Source: Kiritimatiellia bacterium
Lineage (GTDB): Bacteria; Verrucomicrobiota; Kiritimatiellia; CAIVKH01
DNA: 64,000 bases
Direction: 5' to 3'
NCBI GenBank assembly: GCA_025054615.1
Contig: JANWZO010000010.1
Coordinates: 1-64,000, forward strand
The notes under the pieces were generated by a model. It was not told the DNA's origin and did not search any database. It saw only the letters and a list, made by a program, of their open reading frames with translations. Of the stretch, positions 11,019 to 18,927 are shown piece after piece. Each line of letters starts with the position of its first letter. Position 1 is the first letter of the stretch. A program made the translations under genes and the position numbers.

Positions 11019-11465
11019 TTAGCCGCCGCTCTTGTCGATCCATTTCAGCAGTTCGTCTTTGTCCATCGCGCCAACCTTGGAATCAACACGCTGACCGCGA
11101 TGAAAGAGAATGAGGGTCGGAATGGCTTCGATTTGGTACTGCTCGGCCAGGGCGCGATTGTTGTCCACGTTGACTTTCGCGATGGTCAGCGATCCGGCTC
11201 TTTCCTTCGCCACATCCGCCAGAATGGGATTCATGTACCGGCAGGGAGGGCACCATTCCGCCCAAAAATCCACAAGAACCAATCCCTCCGCCTGGCTGAC
11301 GAGGTTTTCCAGTGCCGCCGGCGATTCAATCGTGACAATCTGCGCCTCCACCCCCTGTTTCAGGGTGCTGCGCGACTCCGGCTCTTGCCGGATATCTCCG
11401 CTGCAGCCTGCGAAGGCCAGAATAATCGGCAGACTACAAGCTGCAAATCGCACATGCATCCTCAT
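11019..11465 (-). CDS. Thioredoxin-like lipoprotein
   Basis: A 148-residue thioredoxin fold with a lipoprotein signal: hydrophobic stretch and lipobox LAFAGC, putting the lipidated Cys at residue 21. The redox centre is EWCPPC (Cys 72 and 75), with Pro-Pro instead of the Gly-Pro of cytoplasmic thioredoxin, and the cis-Pro loop is EAIPTL. It probably acts on disulfides outside the cytoplasm, on the membrane. The start overlaps the stop of the CsgG-like gene in ATGA, with AAGGAGG upstream, so it is translationally coupled to it. Redox direction and partner are unknown. Confidence 0.9.
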   Translation of the reverse strand: MRMHVRFAACSLPIILAFAGCSGDIRQEPESRSTLKQGVEAQIVTIESPAALENLVSQAEGLVLVDFWAEWCPPCRYMNPILADVAKERAGSLTIAKVNVDNNRALAEQYQIEAIPTLILFHRGQRVDSKVGAMDKDELLKWIDKSGG

Positions 11466-12406
11466 GGTGTCCTCCTTGTAGAAACAATTTTTTCCAGCAC
11501 GTCGCCCCGTTTCGGGGAACCATCGAGGACTTCGGCATATGCCGCGAAATCCTTAATGGCCACAATGCGAATCCGGCCCGAAACGTCCCCGGGGACGCGA
11601 TCAATTACATTTCCCGTCACGGGATCAGTAATCGCGCGCGGTCCTTTTCGGACAAGGTATTCGTCGCCAACCCGAACGCCAACATTCTTCCCGCCATTTA
11701 CCACAACCTTGCCATCTACCAGATCCGCAACCCGCGGCTCCCAAGGCCGGCGGGGCAGGTCAAACACAATCCTCTTGACCGCCCGTTCAAGCGCCGCTTC
11801 CGTCGCCCTGCCCAAGGGGGTCCGAAAAAACGCATCTCCTCCGAACTGGATCCCACGGTAGTTAACATCGCCACCCCATCCCCCTGCTCTCGCAAAGCCT
11901 TCCGCCCGCACCGAGCTGATCACTTCACCCGTCTCAACCTCCATCACGGTCAGCACAAGCGCAACACGGGCTTCCTGCCCGCGTCCTCGGATGGCCGCAT
12001 CGCGGGTGCCGAACCACCCAGATGTGTCGCCAGTCACCGTGAAATCCGTCACGACTCCGCGAATCAAATATTCAGCGTTTTTGAGCCGTCCCCTCTCCAC
12101 CCGACCTTCGGAGCGAAAAAACGATTCGCCCTGACGGACAAGTTCTCCAACCACATCCCCCAGCTTTCTCCGTTCGAGAACGATTACACGGTCCGACGCG
12201 ACCAGCCGGTTGACCAACAGGTCGGCCATCCCCGAACCGAGATTCCACTGCCCGCTGAAACCGGAGCGGTTTTCAAAATCCGTCACCGCGACAACGGGCT
12301 TGAGGACTTCCTCCCGCCGCCAGAATCCCGCGCTTGATCCGCCCGGCGGAGCTGCACACCCTGCGCTCAGCAAGACGAAGCCGATGATTGTCCACGGCAG
12401 CCGCAC
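11462..12406 (-). CDS. CsgG/HfaB-family lipoprotein with FlgT-like C-terminal domain
   Basis: A 314-residue predicted outer-membrane or periplasmic lipoprotein. From the GTG at 12406 the N-terminus has a hydrophobic run and lipobox LLSAGC. The first two thirds resemble CsgG-type proteins (VAVTDFENRSG, then a VIVLERRKL segment and EYLIRGVVTDF). The last third (VVVNGGKNVGVRVGDEYLV, TDPVTGNVI) resembles the small beta domain at the end of FlgT-like proteins. CsgG forms the curli secretion pore, but no curlin genes are here, so curli export is not claimed. The frame is open to 12538, but that extension lies inside the receiver gene and is cysteine/arginine rich, so the GTG five bases after that gene's stop is preferred. 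Confidence 0.82.
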   Translation of the reverse strand: MRLPWTIIGFVLLSAGCAAPPGGSSAGFWRREEVLKPVVAVTDFENRSGFSGQWNLGSGMADLLVNRLVASDRVIVLERRKLGDVVGELVRQGESFFRSEGRVERGRLKNAEYLIRGVVTDFTVTGDTSGWFGTRDAAIRGRGQEARVALVLTVMEVETGEVISSVRAEGFARAGGWGGDVNYRGIQFGGDAFFRTPLGRATEAALERAVKRIVFDLPRRPWEPRVADLVDGKVVVNGGKNVGVRVGDEYLVRKGPRAITDPVTGNVIDRVPGDVSGRIRIVAIKDFAAYAEVLDGSPKRGDVLEKIVSTRRTP

Positions 12407-12410
12407 AAGG

Positions 12411-12767
12411 TCAGGCCCTCGGCATGAACCGGCGCACGGCGTCCAGCAAGTCTTCCGCATAGAAGGGCTTGTGCAACAGCTTCCGCACGTTTGGGAACTG
12501 CCGCATTTCCTCTTCCTCGATTGAGGGATCGTCGGCAAACACGATCACCGGCGTGCGAATGCCTTCAGCCGCCATCAGCATCAAAAGGCCCGCGCCATTG
12601 AAGCCGGGCATCCACATGTCGAGCAACATCCCCTTGCAGGCTGGGTCCCGTAGAATCGCGTATGCCTCATCCGCGCCGCGCGCCGTCCTCACGCTGTATC
12701 CCTCGCGCTCCAGGATTTCGCGGCAAAACTGGATCAGGGCATGCTCATCATCACAAATGAGGATCAT
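12411..12767 (-). CDS. Single-domain response regulator
   Basis: A 118-residue CheY-like receiver with no output domain. The acidic pair is D6/D7, the phosphoacceptor D50 (LLDMWMPG) and the conserved lysine K100 (HKPF). The usual Thr/Ser at the end of strand 4 is replaced: PVIVFAD has Ala at 78 where CheY has Thr87, which may change the response to phosphorylation. No histidine kinase is encoded nearby. It is followed after four bases by the CsgG-like lipoprotein and then the thioredoxin lipoprotein, which suggests it reports on or regulates an envelope process; that is inference. Confidence 0.9.
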   Translation of the reverse strand: MILICDDEHALIQFCREILEREGYSVRTARGADEAYAILRDPACKGMLLDMWMPGFNGAGLLMLMAAEGIRTPVIVFADDPSIEEEEMRQFPNVRKLLHKPFYAEDLLDAVRRFMPRA

Positions 12768-12848
12768 CAGAGCCGCTCCTCGGAGGGCAATCTACAACTC
12801 TGCGGGGGAAATGTCACGCAGCGGTACCCGGCGAACGGGCGCTGCGAT

Positions 12849-13067
12849 CTATTGATTTTTTTCGCCCGCAGAAGGCTTCTGGCCTTTGAGGGCCTTCGCG
12901 CGCTCCTTGCGGCGCTTCTCCCTTCGCTTGCGGGCCTTGCGTTTGACGCGAACTCGAAGTTGTTGTCCCATAGTGGGTTCGGATGTAGCAAACCGGTGAT
13001 GCCGGAGCAAGGAGCTTTTGGCCGGGCGCTGCAACAGTTGGATGATCCGGCGATCGAGTTTTTCCAT
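12849..13067 (-). CDS. Possible small basic protein
   Basis: An open frame of 72 codons; its last 40 residues begin MGQQLRVRVK and are strongly basic, with runs of Arg and Lys (RKARKRREKRRKERAK), then a polar tail. Such a composition suggests nucleic-acid or ribosome binding. The start is unclear: ATG at 13067 gives 72 residues, ATG at 12971 gives 40, and neither has a good Shine-Dalgarno sequence. It lies 81 bases upstream of the receiver gene on the same strand. I have not recognised a named family, and it may be a chance ORF. Confidence 0.4.
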   Translation of the reverse strand: MEKLDRRIIQLLQRPAKSSLLRHHRFATSEPTMGQQLRVRVKRKARKRREKRRKERAKALKGQKPSAGEKNQ

Positions 13068-13274
13068 TCTCTGGAAAAACGGCGGTGATCGGCTTCCATG
13101 GAATGGAATTTACACCCCATGGAAATTTTCGGGCCCTCCGCTCGTGAAATAAATCGCACCACCCTTGCGGAACACGGACCCCATGGGCAGAAACTTTGAG
13201 CCGGTGTGACGTGACCCCGAGCTGTGCGGCAGAAAAAATCCAGGATAGACCGGTTTCAGCTCTTATTTAGGCTC
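13068..13274. other. Intergenic region with repeated CCATGG motifs
   Basis: Together with the possible small ORF this is the longest stretch without a firm gene (12768-13274). CCATGGAA occurs at 13096-13103 and again at 13117-13124; the first lies inside the palindrome TTCCATGGAA (13094-13103), and CCATGG recurs at 13181-13186. These could be binding sites controlling the leftward receiver/CsgG/thioredoxin operon. I see no tRNA, SRP RNA or other recognisable RNA gene here. Confidence 0.35.
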
Positions 13275-13835
13275 TTAGGATTTCCACTTGATGGAGCAGC
13301 CAAGTGGATTGGTATTCGGATTCGGGACCGGCTTTCCGGCGAGAATGGCCTCAAGCGCGTCCCGCAAATCCCGTCGTTTTACGGCCGCGGGGTCCTTCCA
13401 ATTGTCGTCGATCCGCCCTTCATAGGCGATTTTACCATCAACCACCACGAAAATATGAGGCGTGCAGACCGCGCCGTACGCCTTCGCCACTTCCTGGGTT
13501 TCATCGCGGAGATACGGAAAATTGAATCCACGTGCCGCCGCGCGCTCTTTCATTTTGTCGAAGCTGTCCTCTGGATAATTCACGGCGTCGTTCGGATTGA
13601 TCGCCGCGAAGGCGACGCCGCGAGGCGCGAAATCTCGAACGATTTCGATAAAACGGTCCTCATACGCCTTCGCGTAGGGGCAATGATTGCAGGTGAAACT
13701 AATCACAACCGCCTTCCGGCCCGCGGCAAGCTCCTTGAGCGAATACGTCTTCCCGTCCGTCGCCGGAAGAGAAAAGTCGGGGGCCGGCGCGCCGATCGGC
13801 AACGTATCGGGTCCACTTTCAGTTATCAGCGGCAT
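13275..13835 (-). CDS. Redoxin (AhpC/TSA-thioredoxin family) protein
   Basis: A 186-residue cytoplasmic thioredoxin-fold protein (no signal peptide). GAPAPDFSLPATDGK is the peroxiredoxin/TlpA-like N-terminal strand. The redox motif is FTCNHCPYAK with Cys 49 and Cys 52, a CxxC arrangement seen in the thioredoxin-like group often annotated as alkyl hydroperoxide reductase/thiol-specific antioxidant family. The cis-Pro loop is VCTPHIFVVD-like. The ATG at 13835 is chosen because AAGGAG lies eight bases upstream; the longer frame to 13904 has no such site. It is probably monocistronic, and its substrate is unknown. Confidence 0.88.
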   Translation of the reverse strand: MPLITESGPDTLPIGAPAPDFSLPATDGKTYSLKELAAGRKAVVISFTCNHCPYAKAYEDRFIEIVRDFAPRGVAFAAINPNDAVNYPEDSFDKMKERAAARGFNFPYLRDETQEVAKAYGAVCTPHIFVVVDGKIAYEGRIDDNWKDPAAVKRRDLRDALEAILAGKPVPNPNTNPLGCSIKWKS

Positions 13836-13955
13836 AGGTCCATCTCCTTCTTGATGAACAGCCAGTTTCCCACCCGCGAGAAGAGCGGTCAAGCGCGCCC
13901 GCAAGGTGAGCGTCGCGCTGGCGGATTCGACAGGATTTGATTAGTTTTTTGGCCG

Positions 13956-14516
13956 ATGGGGATCCGTCAAAAATCACGAGTCGCGCCTACCTCATCGCCA
14001 GGAGAAGAAATCGCCCGGGATCGGCGGACCTCCGCGGCGCGGATCCGCATATCTGCCGAAGGCGCCCCGGCCGGAATCCAACGGCTCGCGCTCCGAAAAC
14101 TCGCGCGATTTTTCCTCGAGAGGGCCGGTCTGAAAAACGTTCTGGAAGAATTATCCGTGGTTTTGACAGGCGACGCCGCCATCGCACGCATCAACGAGCA
14201 ATACTTGTCCCATTCGGGCCCGACGGACGTCATCACCTTTCGGTTGGAACCGCCGCCCGGCGCCGGGCGCCCGGTCGGCGAAATCTATCTCAATGCCGAA
14301 CTGGCTCTCCGCGAGGCGAACCGGCGCAACATTTCTCCGAATCGGGAGCTCGCATGGTATCTCGCGCACGGTATTCATCATCTCACGGGCGCGGACGACG
14401 AAACTCCCGCCGCGCGGACTAGAATGCACCGCGTTGAACAGCTCTGGATTCATGCGGCTTCCCGGGTCGGACTGGTTAGCCCTATCTGGAACAGAAAGGG
14501 AAATCATGAGTTTTGA
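13956..14516 (+). CDS. ybeY: Endoribonuclease YbeY (16S rRNA maturation)
   Basis: YbeY is a zinc endoribonuclease involved in 16S rRNA 3' processing and ribosome quality control. The 186-residue protein contains GPTDVITFRL and GEIYLN, typical of the family, and the zinc site region HGIHHLTGADD. In E. coli YbeY the metal ligands are three His in HGxxHxxGxDH. Here the third is Asp (ADD), a substitution to note, although other phyla also vary at this position. The N-terminus has about 35 extra residues before the conserved fold, so the start is uncertain. The gene overlaps the downstream peptidase gene by 11 bases. Confidence 0.87.
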   Translation: MGIRQKSRVAPTSSPGEEIARDRRTSAARIRISAEGAPAGIQRLALRKLARFFLERAGLKNVLEELSVVLTGDAAIARINEQYLSHSGPTDVITFRLEPPPGAGRPVGEIYLNAELALREANRRNISPNRELAWYLAHGIHHLTGADDETPAARTRMHRVEQLWIHAASRVGLVSPIWNRKGNHEF

Positions 14517-15576
14517 TCTCGCGAAACTTTTGCGTGACGTTTTCGATCCCGACGGGACAGACCGTGTTCTCGTTATGGTCGATGTGCCTCGACCGGGGGA
14601 TTTGTTCGACGCCGACTGGCAGGAGCGGATTAAAATGGCCGGGGAATGGCGCAATGCATTCGAGCGCTTCGGCGCCACGGCCGCTCCCTTGTTGCGCTAT
14701 CCGGCAACGGGCGGGAACAACGCCGACCTGCCGGAATTCGGCGAACAGGACGGTCGGCCTGTGAGAATCCACGAAGCCATCGGCGAAGCAACGCTGGTGG
14801 TCGCGATGACCCGATACTCCGCCACCGCCCCTTTGTCCGCCTATGTTCGATCCCGCGCCAACCTGCGGGCTGCCAGCATGCCCGGTGTATTGCGGCGCAT
14901 GGAGCGGTCGGCGCTCTCCGCCGACTATCGGCTGGTAGGCCAAAGAGCTCGAATTCTCGCTGAGAGGCTTGACCGCGCAGAGGGTGCGATCGTGCGATTT
15001 GAAACGGGTCATCAGTGTTTTTTTGACCTGCGCTTTCGGCGCGGTCATGCCGACGACGGCGATTGCACAAAAAACAAACAAGGATTCCGATTGATCAACC
15101 TGCCCAGCGGCGAGGCCTTTATCGTCCCCTACGAGGGTGAGCGGCCGGGCGATCCCAGCCGCACTGCTGGTGAAATTCCGATCGGCCGGGATGGCGAAAT
15201 CGCGGTGCTGAAAATCGCCGGAAACCGAATCGAATCGATCGATGGCGGCGGTTTGGCGGCCCGTTTGCGGACACATTTCGATCTGGATCCCGCGCGCCGG
15301 AATATCGCCGAGCTCGGCTTGGGCTGCAACGACGCCGCGATTGTCGCCGGAAACGTGCTGGAGGATGAAAAAGCGGGATTCCATTGGGCGTACGGCCGCA
15401 GCGAGCATTTGGGCGGCGTGACAGGCCCGGAATCATTTCAGGACCCCTCGCATGTCCTTCATCAGGACGTCGTTTACGCGGAGGGTTGTCCGATTCGCGT
15501 GGACGAGGTTAACCTGCTGTATCCCGGCGGCGCTTCTGAATGCATCTTTCGGAATGGGCGCTACCTCGTTTGGTGA
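14506..15576 (+). CDS. Aminopeptidase T/M29-like metallopeptidase
   Basis: A 356-residue protein related to the M29 (AmpS/AmpT, COG2309) group of two-metal aminopeptidases. The C-terminal third has the metal-ligand layout: NIAELGLGCN (Glu 269), GNVLEDEKAGFHWAYG (Glu 286/288, His 293), and VLHQDVVY (His 319, Asp 321). The N-terminal two thirds are less conserved. The ATG at 14506 has AAAGGG six bases upstream and overlaps ybeY by 11 bases, so expression is coupled. Family membership is well supported by the motifs; peptidase activity on a real substrate is not shown. Confidence 0.75.
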   Translation: MSFDLAKLLRDVFDPDGTDRVLVMVDVPRPGDLFDADWQERIKMAGEWRNAFERFGATAAPLLRYPATGGNNADLPEFGEQDGRPVRIHEAIGEATLVVAMTRYSATAPLSAYVRSRANLRAASMPGVLRRMERSALSADYRLVGQRARILAERLDRAEGAIVRFETGHQCFFDLRFRRGHADDGDCTKNKQGFRLINLPSGEAFIVPYEGERPGDPSRTAGEIPIGRDGEIAVLKIAGNRIESIDGGGLAARLRTHFDLDPARRNIAELGLGCNDAAIVAGNVLEDEKAGFHWAYGRSEHLGGVTGPESFQDPSHVLHQDVVYAEGCPIRVDEVNLLYPGGASECIFRNGRYLVW

Positions 15577-15605
15577 AATCGTCCCGGATCTCTCACGCAC
15601 TGTGC

Positions 15606-15634
15606 GGCAGTCAGGCGCCGCCGACCAGACTGCC
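15606..15634. terminator. Hairpin between convergent genes
   Basis: GGCAGTC at 15606-15612 and GACTGCC at 15628-15634 form a seven-base perfect stem between the convergent peptidase and yqgE genes. There is no strong T run on either side, so intrinsic termination is only suggested by position. Confidence 0.35.
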
Positions 15635-15654
15635 TATAAATGAAAAGTGGGAAT

Positions 15655-16209
15655 TCAATTTTCGGAAAAAGAACGCGGCATCGCATCGACGAAAAGGCGC
15701 CACCGGTTATCATTCCGAATCAGGAAAATCCAAAGCCCGCGGATAAACCGAGGATCAAAGATGTGGCGATCGGGCTTGCGGATCTCCCACGCGCCCTCCT
15801 CGATTTCGCGCTCGAGCTGGCCGCCGTGCCAGCCTGAATACCCGCAAAATCCACGAACCCAGGTTGAGGGCTGGTCCACATAGTTCTCAAGTTCATCGGG
15901 AGGAACGCCCAACTTGACGCGGATTGCCTTCGTTTTGGGCGTCTCTTGGAAGACCACGATCGAAAGTTTCTCCATCGTGACAGGGCCGCCCAGCAACAAT
16001 GGGATTTTGTGAAAAATTTCTGGGATGGTGATTGAGGACTTCAGAACGTCCGCGACAGTTTTGTCCAGCGGCCGATTGACGACAAAGCCCAGCGCCCCGT
16101 CCTCCTGATGATGCGCCATGAAAACAATTGAACGCCGAAAATTGGGATCGCCGAGACTGGGCTTGGCGACGAGCAGGTAGCCCTCGAGGCAGGAAGGAAT
16201 TTTTTTCAT
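15655..16209 (-). CDS. yqgE: YqgE/AlgH (UPF0301) family protein
   Basis: A 184-residue soluble protein of the YqgE/AlgH family. Signatures are the N-terminal GYLLVAKPSLGDPNF, SIVFMAHHQEDGALGFVVNRPL, LLLGGPV, and GYSGWHGGQLEREI. The biochemical role of the family is not established; AlgH in Pseudomonas was linked to alginate regulation. Its ATG overlaps the stop of the TPR protein by four bases, making it the last gene of the leftward ftsK to yqgE operon. Confidence 0.95.
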   Translation of the reverse strand: MKKIPSCLEGYLLVAKPSLGDPNFRRSIVFMAHHQEDGALGFVVNRPLDKTVADVLKSSITIPEIFHKIPLLLGGPVTMEKLSIVVFQETPKTKAIRVKLGVPPDELENYVDQPSTWVRGFCGYSGWHGGQLEREIEEGAWEIRKPDRHIFDPRFIRGLWIFLIRNDNRWRLFVDAMPRSFSEN

Positions 16210-18503
16210 GGCGAGGCCACCGAATAGCGGGCGTGAAGCTCCTCACGAATTCGGGCCGCCTCTTCCTCCTCTCCCGCGCGTTCAAAGGCGCGCGCGGCAG
16301 ATTCAAGCGCGGACGGCGTGATCTCAGGGTCTTCGTAAAGGATCCCGACAGCCAAATACTGACGAGCGGCTTCCATCCACCGTTGTTGCATTTCGTATAC
16401 CCGCGCGAGACCAAGGTAACTCTTCGCGCGCACATCGGCAAGCGACGGGCTGCGGGCCAGCGACGCAGCCTGCTCAAAGGCGCGAGCAGCATCCTCCAGC
16501 CGACCTGCCGTAAGCGCTAACTCCCCCCATCGCCACGCCGCCTCGATCCCCTCTTCCGTCGAGGCGGAAAGGCTGGCCGCCAGGCGAAAAGCATCGGCGG
16601 CCTCTCCGTCTCGACCCAGCCCAACCAAAGCGCGGCCCTCCAAGTACCGCGCAATCTGCCTCGACTCCTCGGACGGAGAGACTTCTATCATTACCCGGGC
16701 CGCAGCCAATGCGGCGCCCCACGTTTTCTTCTCCAAATTCTTGCGCGCCGCCCATTCCAACAGCGGAAGCGGCAAATCACGTCCTGCGCCAAGTCCCACC
16801 AGAAGATTGAGAGAAATCAGCGCCTCGTCCTCCTTCCCGAGCCGCTGCAAAGTGGCGAGGCGTCTCGCTAAGATTCGGCGCCGCAATCCTGCCGTCGGGT
16901 TTTTGAGCAGGGCCTGCTGGTACTGGCGGTCCGCCCCTTCAAAATCGCCGGTCCGTTCGAGGAGGGTCCCGTACAGGAGATATGCTTCCGGCGCGAGGGG
17001 ACTTTCCGAGTATTCGGCCAAAAAACGCTTCAGAGTGGCCTGCGCATCGTCAAATCGTTCGAGCGAACGCTCGGCCTGGGCTTTTGAGAAAATGGCGTTT
17101 TCTATCAACGCGTGTCCGGGATGCCGGCGGATCAATTCGGTCCAATCCGAGACCGCAGCTTCGAGACGCCCATTTTGGGATTCGCAAAAACCGGCGGCAT
17201 ATCGGGCTTCTGGAGCGAGAGGATGGTCAGGGAACGAATTCGCCATCTCGCGATATCGTTTCGCAGCCTCCTCCCATCGCTGTTGATCCTGCCTGACGCG
17301 CGCGGCGAGGAAGCGCGCAGCAGCGGCTTGGTCTGAATTAGTCGATCGGGCGGCCGCATCATAATTCGTAACAGCTTCGTCCAGCCGGCCGAGCTGCCGG
17401 GCGCAATCCGCGAGGATCCAAAACCGGTCGGGGTCGGTGGAAGGATCCGGTTTCGCCAGCAGCGCCGCGTCGCGCGCCCTGGCGTAATCGGACGCTTGGT
17501 ACAGGAGCGCGGCGAGCTCCAGCGCGGCGGATTGCGATTCCGCGGAGGCCGGAAAATTCGTGAGCAGACGCTGATAAAAATCCTGTGCCGCGCTCGGGCG
17601 TCCGGCCTCGCGCTCCGCATTCGCGCGAAAATAAAGCCATTCCGGCGTATCCTCCCGGCCGCCGGCCCAGGCGATGGCTTCATCCACTCTTTTGGCCTTG
17701 AGAAGGGCCCAGGCCGCGGGGAGGCGCAGGGATTCGATTTCGGGCGATTCGGGGAAAAGCGCAAAGAAAGTCGCGTAAGCTTGAGCGCTGCCGGCAAAGT
17801 CGCCCAAGCGATAAAGGTAGTCCGCCTTCATCCGGAGCGCTTCGGATGCGACAGGTGATGAACCCCCGAATTGGCAGGCCTCATCGAGGAGTGTGAGAAC
17901 TTCATTCGTGCCAAAGCCCGATTGGATCAGGATGGCCGCCAGTTCAACGCGCGCGACAGACGCATACGGCGAGTCCGCATGTTCGTGAATAATTCTGCGA
18001 AACAGGTTTTCCGCCTCGCCGGCTCGGTTCAGGCGAATTAGCGCGCGGGCCCTCAAAGCGCGTACCGCGGGCTGGACGGCTGCCGGCGTGCCCGCCTGCT
18101 TTTCCAGCGCTGCGAGAACATCTTCCGCGAGGGTGTAGTTCTTGTCTTGCATTTCGAGCTCGGCGAGCCTGAGTCGTGCCCAGTAGGAATCGGCGTGTTC
18201 TGGGTCTCGTGCAATCGCGGCGCGATAGGCATTCTTCGCGTCCGCTACACGCCCCATCCGCTTGAAGGCCTCACCCGTCCGGAAGAGGGCCGTAGCGGCC
18301 TCGGCAGGAGATCCGCGTTCGGTGACGACCCGGTATTCGCGAATCGCGAATTCGTATAGGCCGCGGCTAAAGAGACCATCGGCAAATTGAAGCTGGTCGG
18401 AAGGGTCGACTCCAAAAGCCGCCCGGAAGGCCAGCCCGCACAACAGCGCCAACAGGGCCCAGGCCCGGCGCCGCCGCGGCGGAGCTGGGGGTGTCGCTTT
18501 CAT
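16206..18503 (-). CDS. Large periplasmic TPR-repeat protein
   Basis: A 765-residue protein with a signal sequence (hydrophobic run ALLALLCGLAFRAAFG after a basic start) followed by tetratricopeptide repeats along nearly its whole length, shown by recurrent A..Y...L and P..A.A/Y motifs such as RTGEAFKRMGRVADAKNAY and DSYWARLRLAELEM. It is probably a secreted scaffold that binds other envelope proteins. It lies directly after exbB-like and exbD-like genes (four bases from exbD), the position YbgF/CpoB-like TPR proteins take in Tol-Pal type loci, but it is much larger. No Pal or TolB is nearby. Confidence 0.88.
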   Translation of the reverse strand: MKATPPAPPRRRRAWALLALLCGLAFRAAFGVDPSDQLQFADGLFSRGLYEFAIREYRVVTERGSPAEAATALFRTGEAFKRMGRVADAKNAYRAAIARDPEHADSYWARLRLAELEMQDKNYTLAEDVLAALEKQAGTPAAVQPAVRALRARALIRLNRAGEAENLFRRIIHEHADSPYASVARVELAAILIQSGFGTNEVLTLLDEACQFGGSSPVASEALRMKADYLYRLGDFAGSAQAYATFFALFPESPEIESLRLPAAWALLKAKRVDEAIAWAGGREDTPEWLYFRANAEREAGRPSAAQDFYQRLLTNFPASAESQSAALELAALLYQASDYARARDAALLAKPDPSTDPDRFWILADCARQLGRLDEAVTNYDAAARSTNSDQAAAARFLAARVRQDQQRWEEAAKRYREMANSFPDHPLAPEARYAAGFCESQNGRLEAAVSDWTELIRRHPGHALIENAIFSKAQAERSLERFDDAQATLKRFLAEYSESPLAPEAYLLYGTLLERTGDFEGADRQYQQALLKNPTAGLRRRILARRLATLQRLGKEDEALISLNLLVGLGAGRDLPLPLLEWAARKNLEKKTWGAALAAARVMIEVSPSEESRQIARYLEGRALVGLGRDGEAADAFRLAASLSASTEEGIEAAWRWGELALTAGRLEDAARAFEQAASLARSPSLADVRAKSYLGLARVYEMQQRWMEAARQYLAVGILYEDPEITPSALESAARAFERAGEEEEAARIREELHARYSVASP

Positions 18504-18507
18504 CGAA

Positions 18508-18924
18508 TCAGGTCTCCGGCATAGCCGTCGCGAAGGAAATGTTCCAAATGTCAGCTTGCCGGCAGAGGTCTAGGACCGAGATCACATGCTGGTAGGCGAC
18601 TGATTTATCCGCCCGGATCAGAACCGGTTGACCTGGAAAGAGTTGGGCAAGCCGTTTCAACATAGTGCCCAGTTCAGCGGATTGTAGTGAGCGTCCGTTG
18701 ACAACAACATCGCCGTTCGCCCGGATGTTTAGGATCACCTCCCCCGGCAGCCGGCGAGGAATCTCGCTGGTGCGGGCGGTTGGAAGGGTGATGTCGATTT
18801 CCGCCTCCCATTGCGCGAAAATCTGGCTTGCCACAAAAAAACAGAGCAACAAGAACACGACATCGATCATCGGCGCCATCTGAAACCCCATCGTTTCGGG
18901 CTTCGCGCGCGTTCGGAAATTCAT
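18508..18924 (-). CDS. ExbD/TolR-family proton-channel subunit
   Basis: A 138-residue protein with a short cytoplasmic N-terminus, one TM helix and a periplasmic domain. MAPMIDVVFLLLCFFVAS carries the membrane-embedded Asp that couples proton flow in ExbD and TolR. The periplasmic part (VILNIRANGDVVVNGRSL, PVLIRADKSVAYQHVISVLD) is the conserved ExbD fold. It works with the ExbB/TolQ homologue encoded three bases upstream, probably energising an outer-membrane process. No TonB or TolA is present in the window, so the partner is unknown. Confidence 0.94.
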   Translation of the reverse strand: MNFRTRAKPETMGFQMAPMIDVVFLLLCFFVASQIFAQWEAEIDITLPTARTSEIPRRLPGEVILNIRANGDVVVNGRSLQSAELGTMLKRLAQLFPGQPVLIRADKSVAYQHVISVLDLCRQADIWNISFATAMPET

Positions 18925-18927
18925 GCG

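Noticed and set aside
11462-12406. Curli secretion system
   Set aside because: Only a CsgG-like protein is seen; no csgA, csgB, csgE or csgF-like genes in the window.
12407-12538. N-terminal extension of the CsgG-like gene
   Set aside because: It lies wholly inside the receiver gene in another frame, is Cys/Arg-rich, and the GTG at 12406 gives a clean lipoprotein signal.
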